From NCBI GenBank assembly GCA_018262715.1, contig JADFDS010000006.1:1-64000 (forward strand): 64,000 nt of DNA, read 5' to 3'. Positions 53,894 through 62,927 of the stretch are shown piece after piece; within the stretch, counting starts at the first letter, position 1, and every line of letters begins with the position of its first letter. The notes beneath the pieces are model-generated. The model was not told the origin of the DNA, made no database searches, and saw only the letters and a list, made by a program, of their open reading frames with translations. Source of the stretch: Bacteroidota bacterium (GTDB taxonomy: Bacteria > Bacteroidota > Bacteroidia > Bacteroidales > VadinHA17). The position numbers were made by a program, and so were the translations under genes.

Positions 53894-54784
53894 TCAGAGG
53901 CTGTTTGCCCACTCTGCCAGTCCGGCAGGAGAGCAGACAGCTTTCGTTTTGCCGTTGCTCCATGTTCCGCTGTTGTCATACCTTCCCAGGACGAGAACCT
54001 TTTTCAGATCGAGTTCCCGGGCTGTGGCATCGCAGAAGCCCCGGACCTCATCGTCAGGTTCTGATGCCGGTATGTTCAGTGCCAGAACGGTAAAGGGTCT
54101 TACTGTATGAATTCCTTTTATGTCTTCCACTGAAAGAGTCCCTTCGGTGTATACCACGTTGAAACCCCTCTGTCTCAGAAGGTATTTAAGAAAGACCAGG
54201 TTGTTTTCGCTTTCAGTGTCGCCAAGGTTGATTATTGCTGCGTTCTGGCCGTTTGTGTGTGCTTCGTGTGACATATCGCCGGCAATGAGGATGGTCCTGA
54301 TAACATGCCTTATGAATTGTTCCTGTGGTTTTGAGATACAATCAGTGAGCCAAAGCGCCCTTGCCTTCTGCATCAGCGGATGGAACACCTGGAGGTATGC
54401 CTGTGCCAGTCCCTTTTCGACCACGAACTGGTTCAGTTTTTCCCTGAATTCCTCTTCGCTGAAACGGAGGGCAGACATAATCAGTTCCCCGGGTTTGAAT
54501 GTGCCGTCGCTGCTCTCATCGCCGGTTCCGGACTTGAGTACCTCCTTCACCAGCTCACTGTCATTCAGCCGCGCGATCTTTGATATTTTCATCCCGTTGC
54601 GGTTCAGGATGGAAACGGTAATGAGCTTCTTAAGCTCATCTTCGGTATAATGCCGTATATTGGAATCACTCCTCTCTGGTGTAAGGATCCCGTACCTCTT
54701 CTCCCACATTCTGATGGTATGTGCCTTTATACCACAGAAATTCTCCAGATCCTTGATGGAGTATGTTCTGCTTCCTGCATTCAT
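53894..54784 (-). CDS. MerR family regulator with degenerate B12-binding domain
   Basis: 296 residues from ATG 54784. MerR helix-turn-helix at 8-75 (YSIKDLENFCGIKAHTIRMWEKRYGIL). The C-terminal part matches the CarH/LitR cobalamin module: a helical domain (about 100-175) and a Rossmann-like domain (180-296). Ligand motifs are altered: W-x9-EH is W145-x9-EQ and DxHxxG is DTESEN (189-194), so adenosylcobalamin binding and light sensing are unlikely. It is co-oriented with kdsB, 51 bp downstream. Confidence 0.85.
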   Translation of the reverse strand: MNAGSRTYSIKDLENFCGIKAHTIRMWEKRYGILTPERSDSNIRHYTEDELKKLITVSILNRNGMKISKIARLNDSELVKEVLKSGTGDESSDGTFKPGELIMSALRFSEEEFREKLNQFVVEKGLAQAYLQVFHPLMQKARALWLTDCISKPQEQFIRHVIRTILIAGDMSHEAHTNGQNAAIINLGDTESENNLVFLKYLLRQRGFNVVYTEGTLSVEDIKGIHTVRPFTVLALNIPASEPDDEVRGFCDATARELDLKKVLVLGRYDNSGTWSNGKTKAVCSPAGLAEWANSL

Positions 54785-54835
54785 CTCTCTCAATGTTACT
54801 TACTCAGTATTATAACAAAGAGAGAGAGTAAAAGT

Positions 54836-55606
54836 TTAGAGTAATTTTTCCTGCAGCATCTTTGCCGCCCTGTCAAGGTCTTCGGGGGTGTCAATGCCGA
54901 TGCTCTCCCAGGGGGTGACGGCGCAGCGGATGGAATAGCCGTTTTCTATCCATCTCATCTGTTCAAGGCTCTCGGCCTTTTCGAGCGGCGACTGGGGAAG
55001 GAGTGTCAGTTCCCTGAGGGTTGAGGCGCGGTAGCCGTAGAGACCGATGTGCTTGTAATAGGTGTGCTTCCGGCTCCATTCTGCTGCAGGTGAATCACGG
55101 AAGAAGGGGATGACTGACCGGCTGAAGCATATGGCGTCCATGTTCTTCCTGACAATGACCTTGGGATGGTTGGGATTGAAAAGATCTTCATCCGGTTCAG
55201 CCCTGCGGATAAGGGTGGCTATCATCACCTCATTACCGGTGAAGCAATCCATCAGAGCCCTGATCTGTTCCGGCCTGATAAATGGTTCATCACCCTGGAT
55301 GTTGATAATGACTGTGTCTTCGCTTCCGTCGGTGACCACAGCTGCTGCCTCAGCACAGCGGTCGGTTCCGCTCCGGTGTTCCGATGAGGTCATTACTACC
55401 TTCCCGCCGAAGGCGGTTACCGCTTCGCGGATGCGCTCATCGTCAGTGGCCACCCAGGTCTCCTCCAGCACCAGTGAAGCCTGCCGGTAAACTCTCTCAA
55501 TCATTGTCATCCCGCCGATGACGGCAAGAGGTTTTCCGGGGAAGCGCGACGAGGCATATCGTGCGGGTATAATCCCCGTAAACCGCGGTGAATGGCTCTC
55601 TTTCAT
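54836..55606 (-). CDS. kdsB: 3-deoxy-manno-octulosonate cytidylyltransferase (CMP-KDO synthetase)
   Basis: 256 residues. GIIPARYASSRFPGKPL is the nucleotide-binding signature; INIQGDEPFIRPEQI and SHKHIGLYGYR-type blocks complete the active site. It activates KDO with CTP for the inner core of lipopolysaccharide. Its start codon region overlaps, head to head, the most upstream possible start of the sigma-54 activator gene. Confidence 0.96.
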   Translation of the reverse strand: MKESHSPRFTGIIPARYASSRFPGKPLAVIGGMTMIERVYRQASLVLEETWVATDDERIREAVTAFGGKVVMTSSEHRSGTDRCAEAAAVVTDGSEDTVIINIQGDEPFIRPEQIRALMDCFTGNEVMIATLIRRAEPDEDLFNPNHPKVIVRKNMDAICFSRSVIPFFRDSPAAEWSRKHTYYKHIGLYGYRASTLRELTLLPQSPLEKAESLEQMRWIENGYSIRCAVTPWESIGIDTPEDLDRAAKMLQEKLL

Positions 55607-55678
55607 GGTTCCAAATTACTAAAAAACAGCTTTAACATAATGCAAAAAAGTCGTAAATTCGCAGTTCATTGGATTTTG

Positions 55679-56923
55679 ATGAAGGAATTACAGAGCGTAA
55701 AACAGAGGTTTGGAATAATTGGCAATCATGAGGGACTGAACAGGGCAATTGACATAGCCGTTCAGGTGGCCCCCACAGATCTCTCTGTACTTATAACAGG
55801 TGAAAGCGGAACCGGGAAGGAGGTCTTTCCGCAGGTGATACACTCATTCAGCATGCGCAAGCACGGTCCGTACATTGCGGTGAACTGTGGCGCCATACCG
55901 GAGGGAACGATTGATTCGGAACTCTTCGGCCACGAGAAGGGCGCTTTCACCGGGGCAACTGACAGTCGCAAGGGCTACTTCGAGGTCGCAAACGGAGGAT
56001 CAATATTTCTTGACGAGGTGGCTGAACTGCCCCTCTCGACGCAGGTCAGGCTGCTCAGGGTGCTGGAGACAGGTGAATTCATAAGGGTTGGTTCATCAAA
56101 GGTTCAGAAGACCGATGTCAGGGTCATAACCGCCACCAATGTTGATATTGTCCAGGCAGTAGGCTCGGGAAGGTTCCGGGAAGATCTTTTTTACAGGCTG
56201 AATACGGTGCCGGTACGGGTGCCGCCCCTTCGCGAAAGAGGTGAAGACATCATTTTACTGTTCAGGAAGTTTGCTGTTGATTTCGCGGAACGCTACCGGA
56301 TGCCGGCCATCAGGCTCGATCACCAGGCGAGGGAGATGCTGATGAACTACTACTGGCCGGGCAACGTAAGGCAGCTGAAAAATATCACTGAACAGATATC
56401 TGTCATTGAGCAGGAGCGTGATGTGACTGCCGCCATACTTGCGCATTATCTTCCGGATATTCAGACCGGACGGTTTCCCGTACCTGTGAGGGCGCATGCC
56501 GATGACAAGAGCTTCAGCAGCGAGAGGGAGATTCTTTATAAGGTGCTGTTCGACATGAAGAGCGACATGCATGATCTGAAGAATCTTGTATATGACCTGC
56601 TGACAACAGGTGATGCTGACAACCTGACAGAAAGCGGGGCGAGGGCTGTGCGCAACCTGTATAACCAGGGTTCGCTTGCCGGGGATCAGTATGAGCCGGC
56701 ACCACCTGTGAAGGTCAGCTACAGCCCGCCGAAGGAGAGCAGGGTGATTGAGGACACCGAGGAGGTGATAGAGGAGTCTCTCTCACTGAGTGACCGTGAA
56801 AAGGAACTCATAAAGAAGGCGCTTGACAAAAACAACGGCAAGAGAAAGCTGGCGGCGGCTGAGCTGGGGATCTCCGAAAGGACTCTCTACAGGAAAATAA
56901 AGGAGTACAGGCTTGATGCATAG
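55679..56923 (+). CDS. Sigma-54-dependent transcriptional activator (AAA+, Fis-type HTH)
   Basis: 414 residues from the ATG at 55679, preceded by TAAATTCG (55654-55661), a near match to the -7 box. Central AAA+ domain with Walker A GESGTGKE (41-48), the sigma-54 contact loop GAFTGA (88-93) and Walker B FLDEVAE. C-terminal Fis helix-turn-helix KRKLAAAELGISERTLYRKIKEY. There is no receiver or sensory domain, so activity must be set by another route. It overlaps lptE by 8 bp and heads an envelope operon (lptE, TPR protein, secG). Confidence 0.93.
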   Translation: MKELQSVKQRFGIIGNHEGLNRAIDIAVQVAPTDLSVLITGESGTGKEVFPQVIHSFSMRKHGPYIAVNCGAIPEGTIDSELFGHEKGAFTGATDSRKGYFEVANGGSIFLDEVAELPLSTQVRLLRVLETGEFIRVGSSKVQKTDVRVITATNVDIVQAVGSGRFREDLFYRLNTVPVRVPPLRERGEDIILLFRKFAVDFAERYRMPAIRLDHQAREMLMNYYWPGNVRQLKNITEQISVIEQERDVTAAILAHYLPDIQTGRFPVPVRAHADDKSFSSEREILYKVLFDMKSDMHDLKNLVYDLLTTGDADNLTESGARAVRNLYNQGSLAGDQYEPAPPVKVSYSPPKESRVIEDTEEVIEESLSLSDREKELIKKALDKNNGKRKLAAAELGISERTLYRKIKEYRLDA

Positions 56924-57431
56924 GATAGTAAAGATAATGGTGCCGCTGGTTCTGCTGGCGATGACTGCCGGCTGCGGAGTGAAAATCCAATACAAATTCA
57001 CCGGCGCTTCCATACCGGTGGAGGCAAATACCATTAGTGTCGCAACCTTTCAGAACAGGGCAAGCCTGGTAGTACCCGGACTGACACAGACCGTTACCGA
57101 TGCTCTTATCGATATGTGCAGGGCGCAGACCAATCTTGACATGGTATCATCGGGGGGCGACCTGAGTTTCGAGGGAGAGATCACTGACTACAAGACTCAG
57201 CCGCTCACTGTCAGCGGCAATGAGCAGGCTGCCATGAACAGGTTCTCAATCTCCGTGCGGGTCAGGTATGTGAACGCGTTCAATGATGACAACAGCTTTG
57301 ATCAGACCTTCACCCGTTACCAGGATTACAGCAGCGCGCTTGATCTGAGTGCTGTTGAAGCCAGCCTGACAGAGGAGATCGTGAAGATGCTTATTGATGA
57401 TATATTTAACAGGGCGTTTGTCAACTGGTAG
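56916..57431 (+). CDS. lptE: LptE family lipoprotein
   Basis: 171 residues with lipoprotein signal (MTAGCG). The mature part GVKIQYKFTGASIPVEANTIS and a later VSGNEQAAMNRFSISVRVRY match the Bacteroidota LptE-like family, which partners LptD in inserting lipopolysaccharide in the outer membrane. The ATG overlaps the end of the activator gene by 8 bp. Assignment rests on pattern and on the conserved neighbourhood of sigma-54 activator and secG. Confidence 0.8.
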   Translation: MHRIVKIMVPLVLLAMTAGCGVKIQYKFTGASIPVEANTISVATFQNRASLVVPGLTQTVTDALIDMCRAQTNLDMVSSGGDLSFEGEITDYKTQPLTVSGNEQAAMNRFSISVRVRYVNAFNDDNSFDQTFTRYQDYSSALDLSAVEASLTEEIVKMLIDDIFNRAFVNW

Positions 57432-57439
57432 TTCTGCTC

Positions 57440-58894
57440 ATGAACAGGAATGAATTCAACAGGTTCATTGCAGGCATTGATCTCCCGGGTCCGGGAGACC
57501 TGGATGAGTTGAGGGAGCTTACTTCCCTTTTTCCCTGGTTTCATTCCGCCCATATGCTTCTTCTGCGGGGGCTGAAGGAGAATAATGACATCCGGTTTGA
57601 TTCGCAGCTCCGGGTATCAGCTCTTTCAGTGGCTGACAGGGAGGTGCTTTACCACTATTTGTTTCTTTCTCCTGCTGATGTTGCAGGGGCAGAGGTTGTT
57701 ACCACACCGGCGTTCACTGAAGTGCCGTGTGAAGAGGTTCCCCCGGTGGTTATCACGGCAACCGGGGAGACTCCGGTAGCTGAGGAGGTCCCGGACACTG
57801 AGGAGATTCCTGTTATCTCCGCGGATCAGCCTGCGGAAGGGACCCCGGTAGCTGAGGAGGTCCCGGGCACCGAAGAGGTGCCTGGCTCAGAGGAAGTCAT
57901 TGTCACTGAGGAGGTCCCGGTCACCGGGGAGACCCCTGTCATTTTCGCTGATCAGTCTGAAGAAGAAATCCCTGGTCCCGAGGAAATTTCTGTAGCCGGT
58001 GAAGAAAGTGCTGGTAATGTCATTGACGGCGCTGAAGACCGGCAGGCAGAGGAGCTGACGGAGAAACTACGCACCAGGGAGGAGCTCATTGCTGAGATTG
58101 AAGCGCGGCTCAGGGAACTTGAAGAGATTCACAAGACAGCTGCTGACCAGGTGGCTCAGCAGGTGCCGGAGCAGCAAATCCCCGTTGCCGGACAAATGCC
58201 GGAGGAAATGCCGGCAACCGTACTTCAGCCGGAGGAGCTGCCGGTAACAGAGCCTGTCATGGAGGAGGTCCTCATGCCTGAATCCATGCCGGTGGAAATA
58301 CCGGTGCATGACCTTCCACCAGAGAGGATGCCCGAATCCGAACTTTCAACTGAGGAAACACCGGTAACTGAATCTGCCCCGGAGGAACTGCCGGCACCGG
58401 AACCTGAGCCTGAGGAAATTCCACAGGAATTCCCTGAGCAGTTCCCTGAGGAATTCCCTGAGCCGGTCACGGAACCACTCCCTGAACCTGTTCCCGGAAT
58501 TGAGATTGAATGGCAGACAGGTACTCCGGCAGAATCAGAATCCGATGCCGAACCCCGGCAGGAGGAGCTCCTCGAGCTGATCCCTGATCAGCCGGAGGAA
58601 GAGTCTGAGCCTGCCACGCAGCTGACCCCGGCCGATCTGATTGACCGTTTTATCAGGATCAGTCCTTCAATTGAGAGGCTCACTCCGGGCGATGTTCAGC
58701 CGGTAAAGGACCTGTCGGCAGAGAGCACGGATGAACACGGCAAATTCATAACGGAAACACTGGCAAAGATTTACATCAACCAGGGCTACTATTCCAGGGC
58801 AATAAATATTTATGAAAGACTCTCATTGCAATATCCGGAAAAAAGTGCTTACTTTGCAAGCCGTATTGAAAAGATCAAAGATTTAATAAAATAG
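57440..58894 (+). CDS. Pro/Glu-rich repeat protein with C-terminal TPR-like segment
   Basis: 484 residues, no signal peptide. A conserved-looking N-terminal domain (1-80; FPWFHSAHMLLLRGLKENN) precedes a long low-complexity region (about 85-390) of imperfect units such as EEVPVTEE, EEIPVI and PVAEEVPGTEEVPG, broken by a short coiled coil (about 195-225). The C-terminus (about 435-484; TETLAKIYINQGYYSRAINIYERL) is one TPR-like helical pair. The acidic-proline spacer suggests a long flexible arm. It lies between lptE and secG, spaced 8 bp from each. Function unknown. Confidence 0.75.
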   Translation: MNRNEFNRFIAGIDLPGPGDLDELRELTSLFPWFHSAHMLLLRGLKENNDIRFDSQLRVSALSVADREVLYHYLFLSPADVAGAEVVTTPAFTEVPCEEVPPVVITATGETPVAEEVPDTEEIPVISADQPAEGTPVAEEVPGTEEVPGSEEVIVTEEVPVTGETPVIFADQSEEEIPGPEEISVAGEESAGNVIDGAEDRQAEELTEKLRTREELIAEIEARLRELEEIHKTAADQVAQQVPEQQIPVAGQMPEEMPATVLQPEELPVTEPVMEEVLMPESMPVEIPVHDLPPERMPESELSTEETPVTESAPEELPAPEPEPEEIPQEFPEQFPEEFPEPVTEPLPEPVPGIEIEWQTGTPAESESDAEPRQEELLELIPDQPEEESEPATQLTPADLIDRFIRISPSIERLTPGDVQPVKDLSAESTDEHGKFITETLAKIYINQGYYSRAINIYERLSLQYPEKSAYFASRIEKIKDLIK

Positions 58895-58901
58895 TATAAC
58901 A

Positions 58902-59252
58902 ATGGGTATTTATATTTTCCTTACGATCCTGGTTATCCTTGCATGTGTACTCGTAATTATGGTGGTGCTGGTTCAGAACTCCAAAGGAGGCGGTCTCGCA
59001 TCGAACTTCACCTCAGCCGGCCAGTCGATGGGCGTACGCAAGACAGCAGACTTTCTTGAGAAATCAACATGGACCCTCGGAGCTGCCATTCTGGTTCTTT
59101 GCCTGGCAGCCACTGCCTCAATTCCGAGAGGACAGGGTGCGAAAGAGTCGGTCATCAAGTCATCAATTGAAAGAGCACAGGATCCCAACGCCATACCGGT
59201 GCTTCCTACACAGACACCTGTACAGGAGCAGCCTGAAGGCGGTAACGAATAA
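58902..59252 (+). CDS. secG: Preprotein translocase subunit SecG
   Basis: 116 residues. Two membrane helices (about 3-23 and 55-73) flanking the family loop LVQNSKGGGLASNF..AGQSMGVRKTADFLEK, then a polar Gln/Pro/Glu tail. It is the small accessory subunit of SecYEG and speeds protein export. Last gene of the operon, followed by a strong terminator. Confidence 0.93.
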   Translation: MGIYIFLTILVILACVLVIMVVLVQNSKGGGLASNFTSAGQSMGVRKTADFLEKSTWTLGAAILVLCLAATASIPRGQGAKESVIKSSIERAQDPNAIPVLPTQTPVQEQPEGGNE

Positions 59253-59275
59253 TAATGACACCGTGAAGACAGCGG

Positions 59276-59310
59276 AGTGTCAGTTTGTCATGAACTGACA
59301 CTTTTTTTTT
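59276..59310 (+). terminator. Intrinsic terminator after secG
   Basis: Ten-bp perfect stem AGTGTCAGTT/AACTGACACT with a 7-nt loop, followed by T8, 24 bp after the secG stop codon. Confidence 0.88.
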
Positions 59311-59323
59311 GCCAACTTCCCTT

Positions 59324-59338
59324 TGGCACAGATTATGA
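59324..59338 (+). promoter_or_regulatory. Possible sigma-54-like promoter upstream of groES
   Basis: TGGCAC-N5-ATGA has the -24 GG and -12 G at the canonical 12-bp distance, but lacks the -12 C. It is 46 bp before the groES ATG, in a region with neither a TAnnTTTG box nor a CIRCE element. Confidence 0.3.
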
Positions 59339-59384
59339 AATTCTGAAGCAGGAAAAATATTGTTTAACTATAAAACTACTAGCA

Positions 59385-59663
59385 ATGGCACAATTAAAAG
59401 GAAAAGTGCTGGCAGGCAAGATCCTCGTCAAGCCTCATGAGGCAGAGGAAAAGACCGCCAGTGGCATTATTATCCCCGACTCAGCAAAGGAAAAACCGCG
59501 CGCAGGCACTGTTGTTCTTGTTGGTGCTGCGAAAAAAGATGAAGAGATGGAACTTAAAAAGGGAGATGTTGTTCTCTACGGGAAATACTCCGGCCAGGAA
59601 CTGAATATCGATGGCGCAGACTATCTCCTTCTTTCTCAGTCTGATGTTCTCTATATTTCGTAA
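59385..59663 (+). CDS. groES: Co-chaperonin GroES
   Basis: 92 residues from ATG 59385. Seen: GKVLAGKILVKPHEAEEKTASGIIIPDSAKEKP (mobile loop) and GDVVLYGKYSGQELNIDGADYLLLSQSDVLYI. It caps GroEL during folding. groEL follows after 21 bp. Confidence 0.97.
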   Translation: MAQLKGKVLAGKILVKPHEAEEKTASGIIIPDSAKEKPRAGTVVLVGAAKKDEEMELKKGDVVLYGKYSGQELNIDGADYLLLSQSDVLYIS

Positions 59664-59672
59664 CAACCTTAA

Positions 59673-61319
<1,647 letters not shown>

Positions 61320-61351
61320 AAAGAAGAAGCTTATTGATTTAATTGGAAAGG

Positions 61352-61379
61352 CTGCCCCGGATCCCGGGGCAGTTTTTTT
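61352..61379 (+). terminator. Intrinsic terminator after groEL
   Basis: Nine-bp GC-rich stem CTGCCCCGG/CCGGGGCAG with a 3-nt loop and T7, 32 bp after the groEL stop codon. Confidence 0.92.
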
Positions 61380-61380
61380 A

Positions 61381-61497
61381 TTTGCGATTTCAGATTGGCG
61401 AATCAAAAATTCGCAAGTCACAAATCCGAAATCGCAAATCCGAAATCGCAAATCCGAAATCCCAATTCGCAAATCGCAATTCGCAAATCGCAAATCC
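61381..61497. repeat. Heptamer array with inverted left arm, locus E
   Basis: Three inverted heptamers (TTTGCGA, TTTCAGA, TTGGCGA; 61381-61401) are followed by an A-rich spacer and twelve direct heptamers (61411-61494) of the types TCGCAAA, TCCGAAA, TCACAAA, TCGCAAT. The left arm can pair with the direct part (61381-61396 against 61433-61449 region, one mismatch), giving a long hairpin. It occupies the whole groEL-MATE spacer after the terminator. Confidence 0.9.
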
Positions 61498-61510
61498 AGC
61501 CAATTTTCCC

Positions 61511-61518
61511 CATCTTTG
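61511..61518 (+). promoter_or_regulatory. Candidate -7 promoter element of the MATE gene
   Basis: CATCTTTG, followed by CA, differs from TAnnTTTG only at its first base. The ATG is 6 bp downstream, which would make the transcript nearly leaderless. Confidence 0.4.
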
Positions 61519-61523
61519 CATTT

Positions 61524-62927
61524 ATGACTGACCCCAGGCAGGTATACGAGCTCGAGCATGAGAAACCGGGGAAACTGATGTGGAAATACTTCCTCCCCGC
61601 ATTTGCCAGCATGATGGCAAACGCGCTCTACAACGTGGTTGACCGCATCTATATCGGTCAGGGGGTTGACGCCCTGGCACTGTCAGGCCTGACGGTGGTG
61701 TTCCCGCTGATGATAATCATCATGGCCTTCGGAATGCTTGTCGGCATGGGCTCGGCAGTACGCATCTCACTCAGCCTTGGTGAGAAGGACTTCGACCGGG
61801 CTAACCGCATCCTGGGAAATGCATTCTTTCTATCGCTCGTTCTGGGCCTGGTGCTGATGGGAACAGGATTCCTGGTGCGTGACAGGGTATTGCAAATATT
61901 CGGAGCAGGTCCTGAAACCATTCAGTACGCCTCAGATTACTTCACCATCATCCTCCTGGGCACACCCATGGCAATGATGGGCTTCTCCCTGAACAACGTA
62001 ATCAGGGCAGAGGGTAATCCGCGGATAGCCATGTATTCCATATTCATCAGTGCCGGGCTGAACATCGTTCTTGACCCTATCTTCATCTTCGGGCTTGACA
62101 TGGGTGTTAAAGGGGCTGCCATTGCCACGGTGATCTCGCATTTCGTGCTGGCCGTTTGGGTACTGGTACATTTCCGCAGTAAAAGGAGCGTGACCCGTCT
62201 CACCGCTGCCACATTCAGGCCAGACTTCTATATCATTAAGTATATAGTCTCCATTGGATTCGCCCCGTTTGCGATGAACCTGGCCTCAAGCATTGTCTGG
62301 GGGGTTATGAACTCAAAGTTCATTAAGTACGGAGGTGACATCTCCGTCGCAGCCCTTGGAATTGTCAACAGCGCCACAATGATGCTGGTGATCTCGATCA
62401 TCTCCATAAATATGGCGGTGCAGCCGATTGTCGGATTCAACTATGGCGCCGGTCTCTTTTGCCGTGTGAAGGAGACCATGATGAAGGCGATCAGGTACGC
62501 CACCCTGATTGCTGCCGGTGGATGGCTGATATGTATGCTTGCTCCCGGGGTAATAGTAAGCATCTTCAATACAGACAGCCCGGAGCTGCGCGAGGCCGGC
62601 ACACTTGGGCTTCGCATCTACTGCGCCGTGCTGCCTGTTGTCGGATTCCAGATCATAGCTTCCAATTATTTCCAGGCAATAGGAAAGGCCAGGCTGGCAA
62701 CCTTCCTCTCATTGCTCAGGCAGATAATCGTCCTTCTTCCGCTGATTTTCATCCTTCCGCAGTTCTGGGGCGCAACCGGGGTCTGGATAGCCAATCCCAT
62801 CTCGGATTTCGTGGCAGCGGTTATCTCATTCATTTTCTTCCGCCGCGAGATCGCGAAGCTTAACTGTGATATGCCCGTTGCCGGGCGAAGAAACCCGGAG
62901 ATTGCACCTCCGTCAGAAACCTACTGA
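61524..62927 (+). CDS. MATE family efflux transporter
   Basis: 467 residues from ATG 61524, with twelve predicted membrane helices. N-terminal half: PAFASMMANALYNVVDRIYIG and SGLTVVFPLMIIIMAFGMLVGMGSAVRISL; second half: GFAPFAMNLASSIVWGVMNSKF and QPIVGFNYGAG. Members of this NorM/MepA-like family export drugs or metabolites using Na+ or H+. Its stop overlaps the convergent cstA 3' end by 7 bp. A shadow frame runs upstream through the heptamer array but is repeat-derived. Confidence 0.92.
   Translation: MTDPRQVYELEHEKPGKLMWKYFLPAFASMMANALYNVVDRIYIGQGVDALALSGLTVVFPLMIIIMAFGMLVGMGSAVRISLSLGEKDFDRANRILGNAFFLSLVLGLVLMGTGFLVRDRVLQIFGAGPETIQYASDYFTIILLGTPMAMMGFSLNNVIRAEGNPRIAMYSIFISAGLNIVLDPIFIFGLDMGVKGAAIATVISHFVLAVWVLVHFRSKRSVTRLTAATFRPDFYIIKYIVSIGFAPFAMNLASSIVWGVMNSKFIKYGGDISVAALGIVNSATMMLVISIISINMAVQPIVGFNYGAGLFCRVKETMMKAIRYATLIAAGGWLICMLAPGVIVSIFNTDSPELREAGTLGLRIYCAVLPVVGFQIIASNYFQAIGKARLATFLSLLRQIIVLLPLIFILPQFWGATGVWIANPISDFVAAVISFIFFRREIAKLNCDMPVAGRRNPEIAPPSETY

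Noticed and set aside
59303..59385. CIRCE operator before groES
   Set aside because: No TTAGCACTC-N9-GAGTGCTAA inverted repeat is present.
61395..61523. N-terminal extension of the MATE protein
   Set aside because: The extra residues are translated heptamer repeats (SEIANPKSQI-type) and the ATG at 61524 starts the family sequence.
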